Shown: positions 6,745 through 13,103 of the stretch, one piece after another
How positions within the stretch are numbered: the stretch's first letter is position 1
Layout of the letters: each line of letters opens with the position of its first letter
Notes under the pieces: generated by a model
The model's database searches: none
The model's input: only the letters and a program-made list of their open reading frames with translations
Told to the model about the DNA's origin: nothing
Position numbers and translations under genes: made by a program
Assembly: GCA_029932425.1 (NCBI GenBank)
Contig: JAOZQC010000014.1
Location: 1-15,801 of the forward strand
Reading direction: 5' to 3'
From: Planctomycetota bacterium
Lineage (GTDB): Bacteria > Planctomycetota > JAJSAM01
DNA: 15,801 nucleotides

Positions 6745-7482
6745 TCAACGATGGACGTGGATCTTCTGGGCTTCACGGTTCGCGGCCTCGTGCGATGCGA
6801 GGTAGCGGCGCGCCCGCTTCGGGGCGTTGTCATCCGCCTTGTAATGGAGGTAGGCCCGCCGGGCGGCGGCCTCCGCCGTGTCCCCCAGCCCCTCGTAGCA
6901 CTTCATCCGGTGGTAATGGGCGTTCACCTCCTCGGGATCGATCTCGAGCACGGCGTCGAAGGAGTCCAGGGCCCCGCGGAAGTTCCCGGAGAGGAACCGG
7001 ATGATCCCCCGCTCCTGGAAGCTCCCCCGGTCCCGGGGAAAGGCTGCGAGGCAGGCCTCGATCGCCGCCCGGACCCGTTCCAGGTCCCCCACCGCCCGGC
7101 ACGCCCGGGCAAAGAAGAACGCGTTCCGGGGATCCGACGGCGCGCGGCCTTCCGCCTCGCGCAGCCAGTGGAGGGCCCGCCGCGGATGCCCGGCGGCGAG
7201 AGCGGTCCGGGCGAGGTTGCGGTAGCCCCCGGGACGGTCCGGGGCGGATTCCGTCTCCATGCGGAACACGGCGGCGGCGCGGCGCATGTCCCCCTGGAGG
7301 AGGAGCGCCGCCCCGTGGTCCGTGAGGAGGCGCCGCTCCCGCACCGGGCCGCGTGGCTTCACCGGCTCTCCGGCCCTTCCCGCCGGCACCGCCTCGAGGC
7401 CGGCCTCGGCCCGCGCCAGGTCGGTGACGGGCAGATCGGGAGCAGGCCGGCCGAGCCGCCGGAAAAGGGGCGTCCGAACCAC
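6745..7482 (-). CDS. TPR-repeat protein related to the C-terminal half of cytochrome/TPR proteins
   Basis: The 245-residue protein is mostly tetratricopeptide repeats, which bind protein partners. The units begin near residues 53 (LTDHGAALLLQGDMRRAAAVF), 86, 119, 153 and 187 (NAHYHRMKCYEGLGDTAEAA). The tail HEAANREAQKIHVH (231-244) resembles, from memory, the end of long multihaem-cytochrome/TPR proteins found in environmental bacteria. Those carry CxxCH haem motifs before the repeats. None occurs here, so this is a haem-less or N-terminally shortened relative. The GTG start at 7482 has GGGAGG about ten bases upstream and lies 16 bases after comF. The CRTAC1-like gene follows after four bases, so the two are probably co-expressed. 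No signal peptide is evident. Confidence 0.85.
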   Translation of the reverse strand: MVRTPLFRRLGRPAPDLPVTDLARAEAGLEAVPAGRAGEPVKPRGPVRERRLLTDHGAALLLQGDMRRAAAVFRMETESAPDRPGGYRNLARTALAAGHPRRALHWLREAEGRAPSDPRNAFFFARACRAVGDLERVRAAIEACLAAFPRDRGSFQERGIIRFLSGNFRGALDSFDAVLEIDPEEVNAHYHRMKCYEGLGDTAEAAARRAYLHYKADDNAPKRARRYLASHEAANREAQKIHVHR

Positions 7483-7498
7483 GGCTCCCGCCTCCCGG

Positions 7499-8317
7499 TC
7501 AGGCGCGCGCCGCCACGGCCACGAGCACCGGATCGGCGCCCTCCCGGACCAGGACCCGCGCGGCCTCCGCCACGGTGGCTCCGGTGGTCATCACGTCGTC
7601 CACCACGAGGATCCCCTTTCCCTCCAGCCGGCCGGTGCGTCTCCCCGCGCGCCGCTCCGCGGGAAGGCCGCCCCCCCCGAGAAGGGGAGCGAGCCGCCGG
7701 GCCCCGGGAATCCGGAGCAGGGGTGCGAGCCGGGGGCCCGGGTCCCGGACCGCCACCGTGCCCCTCTGGGCGGAGAGCCGGGCGGTCCGCGACAGGGAGG
7801 CCTGGACGGGAGGCCGGCCCCGGCGGCGGAGGAGCCGGAGGGCCAGGGGTACCCGGAGACGGCGGGCGACCCTCTCCGCGAGGAGCTCCGCCTGGTTGAA
7901 GCCCCGGCGCCACCGGCGCCCGGCGGTGATGGGCACCGGCACCACGACGTCCACCTCCGGCGCCCGGGGCCAGATCTCCACGGTGTCGGCCAGCAGGTCC
8001 CCGAGCACTCGGCCCAGAAAGGCGTCCCGGCCGTACTTCAGGCGGACCACGAGGTCGCGGAGAAGCCCCTCGTACCGCCCCACCGCGACGGCGCCGGAGA
8101 AGACGGGCCGGAGAGCCCGGCAATCCCGGCAGCGGGAGACGGCGGCGGCGACCCCCAGCCGTCCCGCACAGCGCGGGCAGGGCTCCGGGCCCAGCGGCAC
8201 GATCCGGGCCTGGCACCGGGGACAGAGCCACCCCCGGCCGGGACCGAGGGGACCTCGAGAGCAGCCGACGCAGAAGCGCGGGTAGAGGAGATCGAGAAGT
8301 CCGTCGATGGCGGACAA
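7499..8317 (-). CDS. comF: ComF-family protein (DNA uptake / amidophosphoribosyltransferase fold)
   Basis: ComF proteins join an N-terminal zinc ribbon to a phosphoribosyltransferase fold and are needed for the cytoplasmic stage of DNA uptake in naturally competent bacteria. The 272-residue protein has four CxxC pairs (Cys16/19, 32/35, 47/50, 63/66), enough for two zinc sites. It then has VVVPVPITAGRRWRRGFNQA (124-143) and the PRPP-binding motif VVDDVMTTGAT (238-248). Between residues 180 and 231 there is a Pro/Gly/Arg/Leu-rich stretch longer than the usual loop. The start is TTG at 8317, supported by GGAGGA seven bases upstream. Many ComF homologues occur in non-competent species, so competence is not shown by this gene alone. 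Confidence 0.92.
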   Translation of the reverse strand: MSAIDGLLDLLYPRFCVGCSRGPLGPGRGWLCPRCQARIVPLGPEPCPRCAGRLGVAAAVSRCRDCRALRPVFSGAVAVGRYEGLLRDLVVRLKYGRDAFLGRVLGDLLADTVEIWPRAPEVDVVVPVPITAGRRWRRGFNQAELLAERVARRLRVPLALRLLRRRGRPPVQASLSRTARLSAQRGTVAVRDPGPRLAPLLRIPGARRLAPLLGGGGLPAERRAGRRTGRLEGKGILVVDDVMTTGATVAEAARVLVREGADPVLVAVAARA

Positions 8318-8348
8318 GGCGCCGTCCTCCGGGGTTCCGGGAACCCCG
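8318..8348 (-). promoter_or_regulatory. comF ribosome-binding site abutting a hairpin
   Basis: On the minus strand GGAGGA (8330 to 8325) lies seven bases before the TTG start of comF, a strong Shine-Dalgarno site that decides this unusual start. Directly upstream is a perfect 8-bp inverted repeat, CGGGGTTC at 8330-8337 and GAACCCCG at 8341-8348 on the plus strand, with a three-base loop. The hairpin ends at the first base of the ribosome site. It could mark a processing site, attenuate read-through or tune translation. None of these roles is shown. Confidence 0.5.
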
Positions 8349-8368
8349 TCGGCGGGGAGCGCCTCCGG

Positions 8369-8509
8369 TTACGCGGAAAAGACCTTCTTCAGGTCGAAGA
8401 GGTCGAGGATGGCGTCGATGTGGAAGACCTGGCCCACCGTGGCCAGCACGAGCACCGCCACGTAAACGGCGAAGCGGATCAGGTAAAGCCGATCGCGATT
8501 CACGGCCAT
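8369..8509 (-). CDS. 46-residue single-pass membrane protein, unknown function
   Basis: The protein has a short basic N-terminus (MAVNRDR), a hydrophobic segment at about residues 8-29 (YLIRFAVYVAVLVLATVGQVF) and an amphipathic tail ending LDLFDLKKVFSA. This fits an inner-membrane protein with one helix. The ATG at 8509 has TACCAT six bases upstream and no Shine-Dalgarno site, matching the leaderless signature of the other unit starts. The gene is the only one here ending in TAA. It sits 51 bases before comF and after the 437-residue gene on the same strand. I recognise no family. Confidence 0.72.
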   Translation of the reverse strand: MAVNRDRLYLIRFAVYVAVLVLATVGQVFHIDAILDLFDLKKVFSA

Positions 8510-8521
8510 GAACCCATGGTA
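8510..8521 (-). promoter_or_regulatory. Putative leaderless promoter of the 46-residue gene
   Basis: On the minus strand TACCAT (8521 to 8516) is followed by six bases (GGGTTC) and the ATG at 8509. This is the same TAnnnT-N6/7-ATG layout seen at selB, recJ and the 983-residue gene. No -35 element or extended TGn is seen, so this is weaker than the recJ example. Confidence 0.45.
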
Positions 8522-8553
8522 GCCCACCCTCTCCGGCGGGGCGCACGGTTTTC

Positions 8554-8572
8554 GCCGCCGCCCGGCGGCGGC
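8554..8572. terminator. GC-rich hairpin at the 3' end of the 437-residue gene
   Basis: GCCGCCGC (8554-8561) pairs with GCGGCGGC (8565-8572) around a three-base loop. It overlaps the last base of the TAG stop at 8574-8572. It is very stable on paper but is followed on the minus strand by GAAAACC, not a T-tract. It is therefore not a classical intrinsic terminator and may instead separate the upstream gene from the promoter of the 46-residue gene. Confidence 0.4.
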
Positions 8573-9885
8573 TACTCCGCCTTCTTCAGGTCCTTCTCGC
8601 TCACCACCCCCTTCTTCACGAGGACGTCCCGGAGCTGCTTCAGCCGGTGCACGTCCTGGACGAGCCCGGAGAGGGAGAAGTCGTCCTCGGAGGTGAGGAT
8701 CGGCCGGTAGCGGTCCTCGTCGTAGTCGTCGACGCTCATCGCATCGTCGTCGTCCGGCTCCCCCTCCCCCCCGCGCTTCGGGGCCGGCCCCCGTCCCGAC
8801 CCCTCCACCTCCTCGCGGGTCACCACCCCCTTCGCGAGGAGGGCCCGGTACACCCGGTTCAGCCGCCTCACCTCCTGGGAGAGCTTCCTCAGGAGGTAGG
8901 TGTCTCCCGCCATCCCGGAGAGCCCGGCCTCCCCTTCCTCCTTCTGCCGCTCCACCACCCAGGCGCCGGGAGGCGGAGGACGGGAGGGAATGTTCCAGCC
9001 CGGGGGCTCCGCGGGGTCCACGTCGTCGTCCAGGTCCCGATCCTCCTCCACCTCGGCCGCGAACACGTTCGTGACTCCCGGCGGGGTCCCGGCATCCGCC
9101 TCCTCGGAGAGGTCCCCGGCCGGCGGGGGGGCCGCCGGGGGCGGGGGAGCGGACGGCGGGGACGGCCCGGGAGGCTCCGCGCCCCCCGCGGGGCGGGCAG
9201 CGCCGGCGGGTTCGAGCCCCGCGAACTCCATCCGCCGCTGGATCACCTCCGCGACCTGGTCGAAGGTCTGGTCGAAGCTCTCCAGGATCTGCCGGCGGGT
9301 GCCCGCGAGGATCTCGCTGGTGGTCTCGCTGGGGTCGTCCTCCTCGGGGGAGGGGGCGGAACCCCGCCGCTCCTCCTTCCGGCGGATGTGGCTGCGGATC
9401 CTCTGAAGCGCCGAGTTGAGATCCATGACCGCCCGGCCCTCGCCGGGTTTCGCCGCGCCCAGGGAGCGCCGGGTGGCGGGAGCCGGAGAGGAGCCGGAAG
9501 GGCCGGGTTTCGCCACCGGAGCCGAGGATCGCCGGCCGAGTCCCGGGGCGGAGGGCGCGGCGCCCGGGGCCGGGGCCGGGGCCGGGGGCGCCCCCGGATC
9601 CCCGCCGAAAACGTTCTCGATCTCCGCCCGGATCTCCTCCTTGACCTCCCCCGCCTCGTCCGCCCGCAGGATCTCGATCATCTTCTCCGCGGTCTGGGTG
9701 GCCCCCGTGAGGAAGTCCTGCATCTCCTGGTTGACCTTCCGTTCCATCTCGTTCGGGTCCACCTCGCCCGCGAGGAGCGTTTCGAGCTTCTTCCGCTGCT
9801 TCGCGGCGCGTTCCCGGAAGCGGCTCTCCATCACCTCGATCTCGCGGCGCCGCCGGTAGTCCTCGAATGGGTCGCTCTGGGACAC
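8572..9885 (-). CDS. Coiled-coil / low-complexity protein with a duplicated C-terminal motif, unknown function
   Basis: I do not recognise a family for this 437-residue protein. Residues 1-92 are strongly charged and helical (REIEVMESRFRERAAKQRKK), consistent with a coiled coil. A Pro/Ala/Gly linker covers 93-150. A second helical block covers 151-222 (LNSALQRIRSHIRRKEERR, then TRRQILESFDQTFDQVAEVI). A Pro-rich and acidic linker follows to about 328. Two related helical motifs end the protein: 330-362, centred on RLNRVYRALLAKGVVTREEV, and 403-435, centred on RLKQLRDVLVKKGVVSEKDL. They loosely resemble SHOCT-type short helical domains. An Asp-rich spacer (377-392) separates them. No signal peptide or membrane helix is seen. 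The start is GTG at 9885 with GGGAGAG nine bases upstream. It diverges from the 983-residue pseudokinase gene. Confidence 0.85.
   Translation of the reverse strand: MSQSDPFEDYRRRREIEVMESRFRERAAKQRKKLETLLAGEVDPNEMERKVNQEMQDFLTGATQTAEKMIEILRADEAGEVKEEIRAEIENVFGGDPGAPPAPAPAPGAAPSAPGLGRRSSAPVAKPGPSGSSPAPATRRSLGAAKPGEGRAVMDLNSALQRIRSHIRRKEERRGSAPSPEEDDPSETTSEILAGTRRQILESFDQTFDQVAEVIQRRMEFAGLEPAGAARPAGGAEPPGPSPPSAPPPPAAPPPAGDLSEEADAGTPPGVTNVFAAEVEEDRDLDDDVDPAEPPGWNIPSRPPPPGAWVVERQKEEGEAGLSGMAGDTYLLRKLSQEVRRLNRVYRALLAKGVVTREEVEGSGRGPAPKRGGEGEPDDDDAMSVDDYDEDRYRPILTSEDDFSLSGLVQDVHRLKQLRDVLVKKGVVSEKDLKKAE
9559..9592 (+). repeat. (GGGGCC)n tract with four G-runs inside an inverted repeat
   Basis: Three perfect GGGGCC units (9566-9583) are followed by GGGGG (9584-9588), giving four G-runs of at least four bases with two-base loops. 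That is a strong G-quadruplex pattern on the plus strand, the template strand of the 437-residue gene, where it encodes a Pro-Ala repeat. The tract is bracketed by GGCGCCC (9559-9565) and GGGCGCC (9586-9592), which overlaps the last G-run. Confidence 0.7.
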
Positions 9886-10046
9886 GGTTCACGGCTCTCC
9901 CGGGATGGTCCGGATCGTCCCCGGACGGACTCGCTCCCTTCTCTCTTCGACCTTTTCGGGGATCGCTCCTGAAGGCTTTCCCCCTCCTCCGGGAGGGTGT
10001 GGATTCTTGTCCCGGGACCCCGCCCGCGAATGCTACCTTCGCCTCC
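9886..10046. promoter_or_regulatory. Divergent intergenic region between the 437- and 983-residue genes
   Basis: This 161-base gap separates a GTG start on the minus strand from an ATG start on the plus strand, so it must hold two promoters. Only the plus-strand one is recognisable, near 10031. A hairpin, CCCTCC (9982-9987) with GGAGGG (9992-9997) and a four-base loop, lies about 50 bases before the plus-strand start and could be an operator. I see no clear minus-strand -10 element. The pyrimidine-rich stretch near 9935-9955 is otherwise unremarkable. Confidence 0.5.
10031..10046 (+). promoter_or_regulatory. Putative extended -10, leaderless promoter of the 983-residue gene
   Basis: TGCTACCTT (10031-10039) fits an extended -10, TGn followed by TAnnnT. 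Seven bases (CGCCTCC) separate it from the ATG at 10047, and they contain no Shine-Dalgarno site. This supports both the chosen start and a leaderless transcript. Confidence 0.55.
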
Positions 10047-12998
10047 ATGACGGAAGCGGGCTCCGACCAACCCAGGACCGTGGGAGGCCGTCCCCTCGGG
10101 CGGAGGATCCGGAGCGGTCCCCACGTCGTGGTCTTCTCCAGCGAGGACGGCCTCGGACGGTCCCTGGAGGTGGTCTGCCACCGGGAGGAGGGCCTCCGCG
10201 GGCGGATGGACGAGTCCGCTTTCCGGGAGGAGGCGAGGCGCACCGCCGAGGTGCGGCACGAGGGATTGCCGCCGCTTCTCGACGCGGGAGCGGAGTCCGG
10301 GATCTGGTACGCCGTCTACCCCGCGCCGGAAGCCCCGAGCCTGGCCGATCTCCTCCGCCGCGGCGGCGCCCTGGACTCCGAGCGCGTCCGGCTGGTGGCG
10401 GAGGGAGCGGCGGCCGCGCTCGGGCGCCTCGCGACGGCCGGTCTCCGGCACGGGGACATCCGGCCCGAGACCGTCCACTTCTCCCGGGGCCGGGTGGTGC
10501 TCTCACCGCGGCGCCTGGTTCCACTTCTCCCCGGGGAGAGGGACGTGCGCTACCTTTCCCCGGAAGAGCTCCGGGGGGAGGAGGGAACGGTGCGTTCCGA
10601 TCTCTTCTCCCTGGGAGCGGTGCTGGCGGAGGCTCTCCGGGGCCGGCCGCCCTTCGCGGGCTCCCGGCCGGAGGAGGTGCGCGAGGCGATCCGCCGGGGG
10701 CTCCCCGAGCTCCCCCCCGACACGCCGCCGGAGCTCCGCGGGCTCCTGGCCCTCCTCCTCGCGGAGTCCGCGGAGGATCGTCCCGGCGACGCAGCCCTGA
10801 TTCCCCGCATCCTGTCGGGCGAGATCCGCGTGGCCTTCCCCGGAGCCGCCGGCGGGGAGTCCCCCCGCTCCCCCGCCTCCCCTCCCGCGCCGGGGCAGCC
10901 CGCGCCCCCCGGGACGGCGGGAGTCCCCCTCGCGCGCTCGCCCCGACGCGACGTGGGTCGCCTGCGGTTCCCGCGCCGGGGCAAGGAGACCGTGTGGGAG
11001 CTGCACGATCACCGGACCTGGCTCCTCCTGGACGAGAGCGGTGAGCTCCGCCCCACGGGGGAGGCCCGGGAAGACGCCCCCGCCCGGATCGAGCGGGGCC
11101 TCGACGGCGACCTCCTCCTCACCCTCGCCGGCGATCCTCCCCCGGTCCGGGTGAACGGATCCCTCGTGTCGAGGCACGAGCTCGCCGATGGGGACCGGAT
11201 CCAGATCCGGGGCGTGGAGGTCCTCTACGACCGCCGGCTCCCGTCCTCCTCCCGGGGCCCGGCTTCTTCCGGCCGCCCGGGCCGTTCCCGGTCCCCGACC
11301 CCCTTCCTCGTCATGCTCCTCCTGTGCGGGGCGATCCTGGCCTGGGGCGGGTATCGGGTGAGGGGGATCCGCGCGCGGGGACGACCGGTTCTCGAGGCCG
11401 CCGACCGCACCGAGAGGGAGTACGCGAAGCGGGTCGCGGAGGGGACCGTGGAGGCGCCCGGCGACGCGGAGCGCCGGGCCGCGGAACGGGCCTTCGCCTC
11501 CGCGCGGGAGTACGCGCGGGCCCACCCCGAGGCCTTCGACGAGATCGAGCGCCGCCTCCGGGAAGTCCGGCGCCGGCACGGGAAGGTGGTGGGCTACCGC
11601 GTCACGCGCGAGATCGAGAAGCTCCGCGAGCGGCGGAGGCGCTCCCTGGCGGACCGGTACCGCCGGATGGAGACCCGCGCGAAGGGCCTCATCGAGGAGG
11701 ACCGTCTCCACGACGCCGCCGCCCTCTACGAGAGCTTCGCGGAGGACCATCCCGGCACCCTCCAGGGGGACCGGGCGGATCGGGAGGCCACCACCCTCGA
11801 GGAGGTGATCGCCGCCCGCTACGAGGAGGACCGGGCCCGGGTGGAGGCGGCCGCGGCGGCGGGGGACTTCGGGGCCGCCCTCGACGTGCTGGCCGCGGTG
11901 AAGCGGTACGCTCCCCCCGAGATCCGGCGGCAGGCCGCCGCGCGGGAGGCGGAGATCCGGGCCCGGGTGCGGGAGACGGAGGCCCCGGGCGAGGGGCGGA
12001 CTCCCCCCCCGGACTCCACCGGCCGCCCTCCTCCCGGCCCGGCGGGAAAGCCCCCGCCCCCCGGGGGGCATCCTCCCGCCCCGGTGCCCGCGGACGCCCC
12101 CTCCGAGAGGAAGGCGGCGCAGCTCCTGGAGACCGCCCGCGCGGACGTGGCCCGGAAGCGGTGGGACCGGGCGGCCGACCACCTCGGCCCCCTCCTCGAG
12201 CCGCCCCTCGACTCCACCCTCGTGGCCCGGAACCACCGGGAGGAGATCCTCCGCCTGCGGGATCTCGTCCGCCTCGAGCGGGAAGGGGTCGCCGCGCTCT
12301 TCCGGGGTCGGGTCACCGTGGGGCGCGGGGGGAGGGTGGTTCTCTCCTACGGTTTCGACGAGCCCGGAGAGGAGGAGGACTGGGTTTTCGTGAACCCCTT
12401 CGCCGTCCCCGGCGGAGGCTCCTTCGAGCGATCCGGGGAGGACCGGGCCCTGCGGGCCCGCGGCGTGGGGGCCTTCGTGCTGAAGGCGGTCTTCACCCCC
12501 CGCTCCCTCGTCCTCCGGGCGAACGTGCGGGCCGACGAGCCGCACGACTTCGGCTTCGCGATGTTCGAGCCGGAGAAGATGCTCCGCTTCGACCTCTTCA
12601 GCGTCCAGAACCGGTTCTTCCCCCTCGGCGCGGAGCGCCGGCGCATGGACAAGAACGTGATCTGGATCTTCGGCGGCGGCGCCTGGGCGGACACCCCCCG
12701 CGGGGAGATCGGCTTCGTGCGGAAGGCGGAGTCCCGGACGCCCGCGGTGGGAGCCGGCGAGTGGGTGGAGGTGCGGGCGGCGAAGGAGGGGGAGACCCTC
12801 TCCCTGGCCATCCGGGAGACGCCGCCCCTCCGGGGAGCGGCGCGGGGGGACGACGACTACGTCTTCCCCGCCCTCCAGCCGGCGCTCTACGTCCTGAGGA
12901 GCGACGTCCTGTTCGAGGACGTGGAGATCCGGGGCGTGCCGGACCCCAGGTGGGTGGCGGCGGAGATGGACCGACGCCGGAGGCGGCTGCGGAAGTGA
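10047..12998 (+). CDS. Pseudokinase-like membrane protein with FHA-like, TPR-like and beta-rich domains
   Basis: The 983-residue protein starts with a protein-kinase-like domain (about 15-258) that looks inactive. The beta3 lysine is absent near VVC (42-44). The catalytic loop reads HGDIRPETV (135-143), keeping the Asp but losing the metal-binding Asn. The DFG position reads LSPRRL. The APE-like YLSPEEL (169-175) and DLFSLGAVLAE (185-195) are kept. A Pro-rich linker leads to an FHA-like segment (305-396) with VNGSLVSRHELADGDRIQI, whose phosphopeptide-binding half is poorly conserved. One membrane helix spans about 419-436. Charged TPR-like helices (445-640), a Pro-rich linker (648-684), more helices (686-750) and a beta-rich domain (762-965) follow, the last resembling a LamG/DUF1080-type sandwich. 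The kinase part should be cytoplasmic and the C-terminus outside. The ATG follows a putative leaderless promoter. The overall function is unknown. Confidence 0.85.
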   Translation: MTEAGSDQPRTVGGRPLGRRIRSGPHVVVFSSEDGLGRSLEVVCHREEGLRGRMDESAFREEARRTAEVRHEGLPPLLDAGAESGIWYAVYPAPEAPSLADLLRRGGALDSERVRLVAEGAAAALGRLATAGLRHGDIRPETVHFSRGRVVLSPRRLVPLLPGERDVRYLSPEELRGEEGTVRSDLFSLGAVLAEALRGRPPFAGSRPEEVREAIRRGLPELPPDTPPELRGLLALLLAESAEDRPGDAALIPRILSGEIRVAFPGAAGGESPRSPASPPAPGQPAPPGTAGVPLARSPRRDVGRLRFPRRGKETVWELHDHRTWLLLDESGELRPTGEAREDAPARIERGLDGDLLLTLAGDPPPVRVNGSLVSRHELADGDRIQIRGVEVLYDRRLPSSSRGPASSGRPGRSRSPTPFLVMLLLCGAILAWGGYRVRGIRARGRPVLEAADRTEREYAKRVAEGTVEAPGDAERRAAERAFASAREYARAHPEAFDEIERRLREVRRRHGKVVGYRVTREIEKLRERRRRSLADRYRRMETRAKGLIEEDRLHDAAALYESFAEDHPGTLQGDRADREATTLEEVIAARYEEDRARVEAAAAAGDFGAALDVLAAVKRYAPPEIRRQAAAREAEIRARVRETEAPGEGRTPPPDSTGRPPPGPAGKPPPPGGHPPAPVPADAPSERKAAQLLETARADVARKRWDRAADHLGPLLEPPLDSTLVARNHREEILRLRDLVRLEREGVAALFRGRVTVGRGGRVVLSYGFDEPGEEEDWVFVNPFAVPGGGSFERSGEDRALRARGVGAFVLKAVFTPRSLVLRANVRADEPHDFGFAMFEPEKMLRFDLFSVQNRFFPLGAERRRMDKNVIWIFGGGAWADTPRGEIGFVRKAESRTPAVGAGEWVEVRAAKEGETLSLAIRETPPLRGAARGDDDYVFPALQPALYVLRSDVLFEDVEIRGVPDPRWVAAEMDRRRRRLRK

Positions 12999-13103
12999 TC
13001 CGGCGGGCGGGGGGCCCGGGTCGTCTCCGGGAAGGGGCTTCCTCCGGCCGGAGAAGGGAGTCGGGAAAGGGGAAACGGACGCCGCGCCGGGCGGGGCCGT
13101 TTC
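12999..13103. terminator. Convergent intergenic region with two hairpins
   Basis: The gap between the convergent stops of the 983-residue gene and the helicase-nuclease gene holds two inverted repeats. CTCCGGCCGGAG (13042-13053) is a perfect 12-base palindrome that CTT and AAG extend with one bulged base. GAAACGG (13072-13078) pairs with CCGTTTC (13097-13103), with an inner CGCC/GGCG stem (13080-13083/13090-13093). The second overlaps the helicase stop codon. They are plausible terminators for the two strands, but neither has a long T-tract. Confidence 0.5.

Noticed and set aside
9867..10046. 60-codon N-terminal extension of the 983-residue protein
   Set aside because: It would overlap the start of the divergent gene and place the extended -10 inside the coding region. 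The added residues show no kinase-like features.
8510..10243. Upstream extension of the 46-residue gene's frame to 10243
   Set aside because: The extension runs out of frame through the 437-residue gene and antisense to the pseudokinase gene. Only the last 46 codons have protein-like composition and a promoter-like element.
11988..12098. C-rich tract in the 983-residue gene as a simple repeat
   Set aside because: The tract encodes a Pro-rich linker with irregular units. Codon bias explains the C-runs, and no unit repeats perfectly more than twice.
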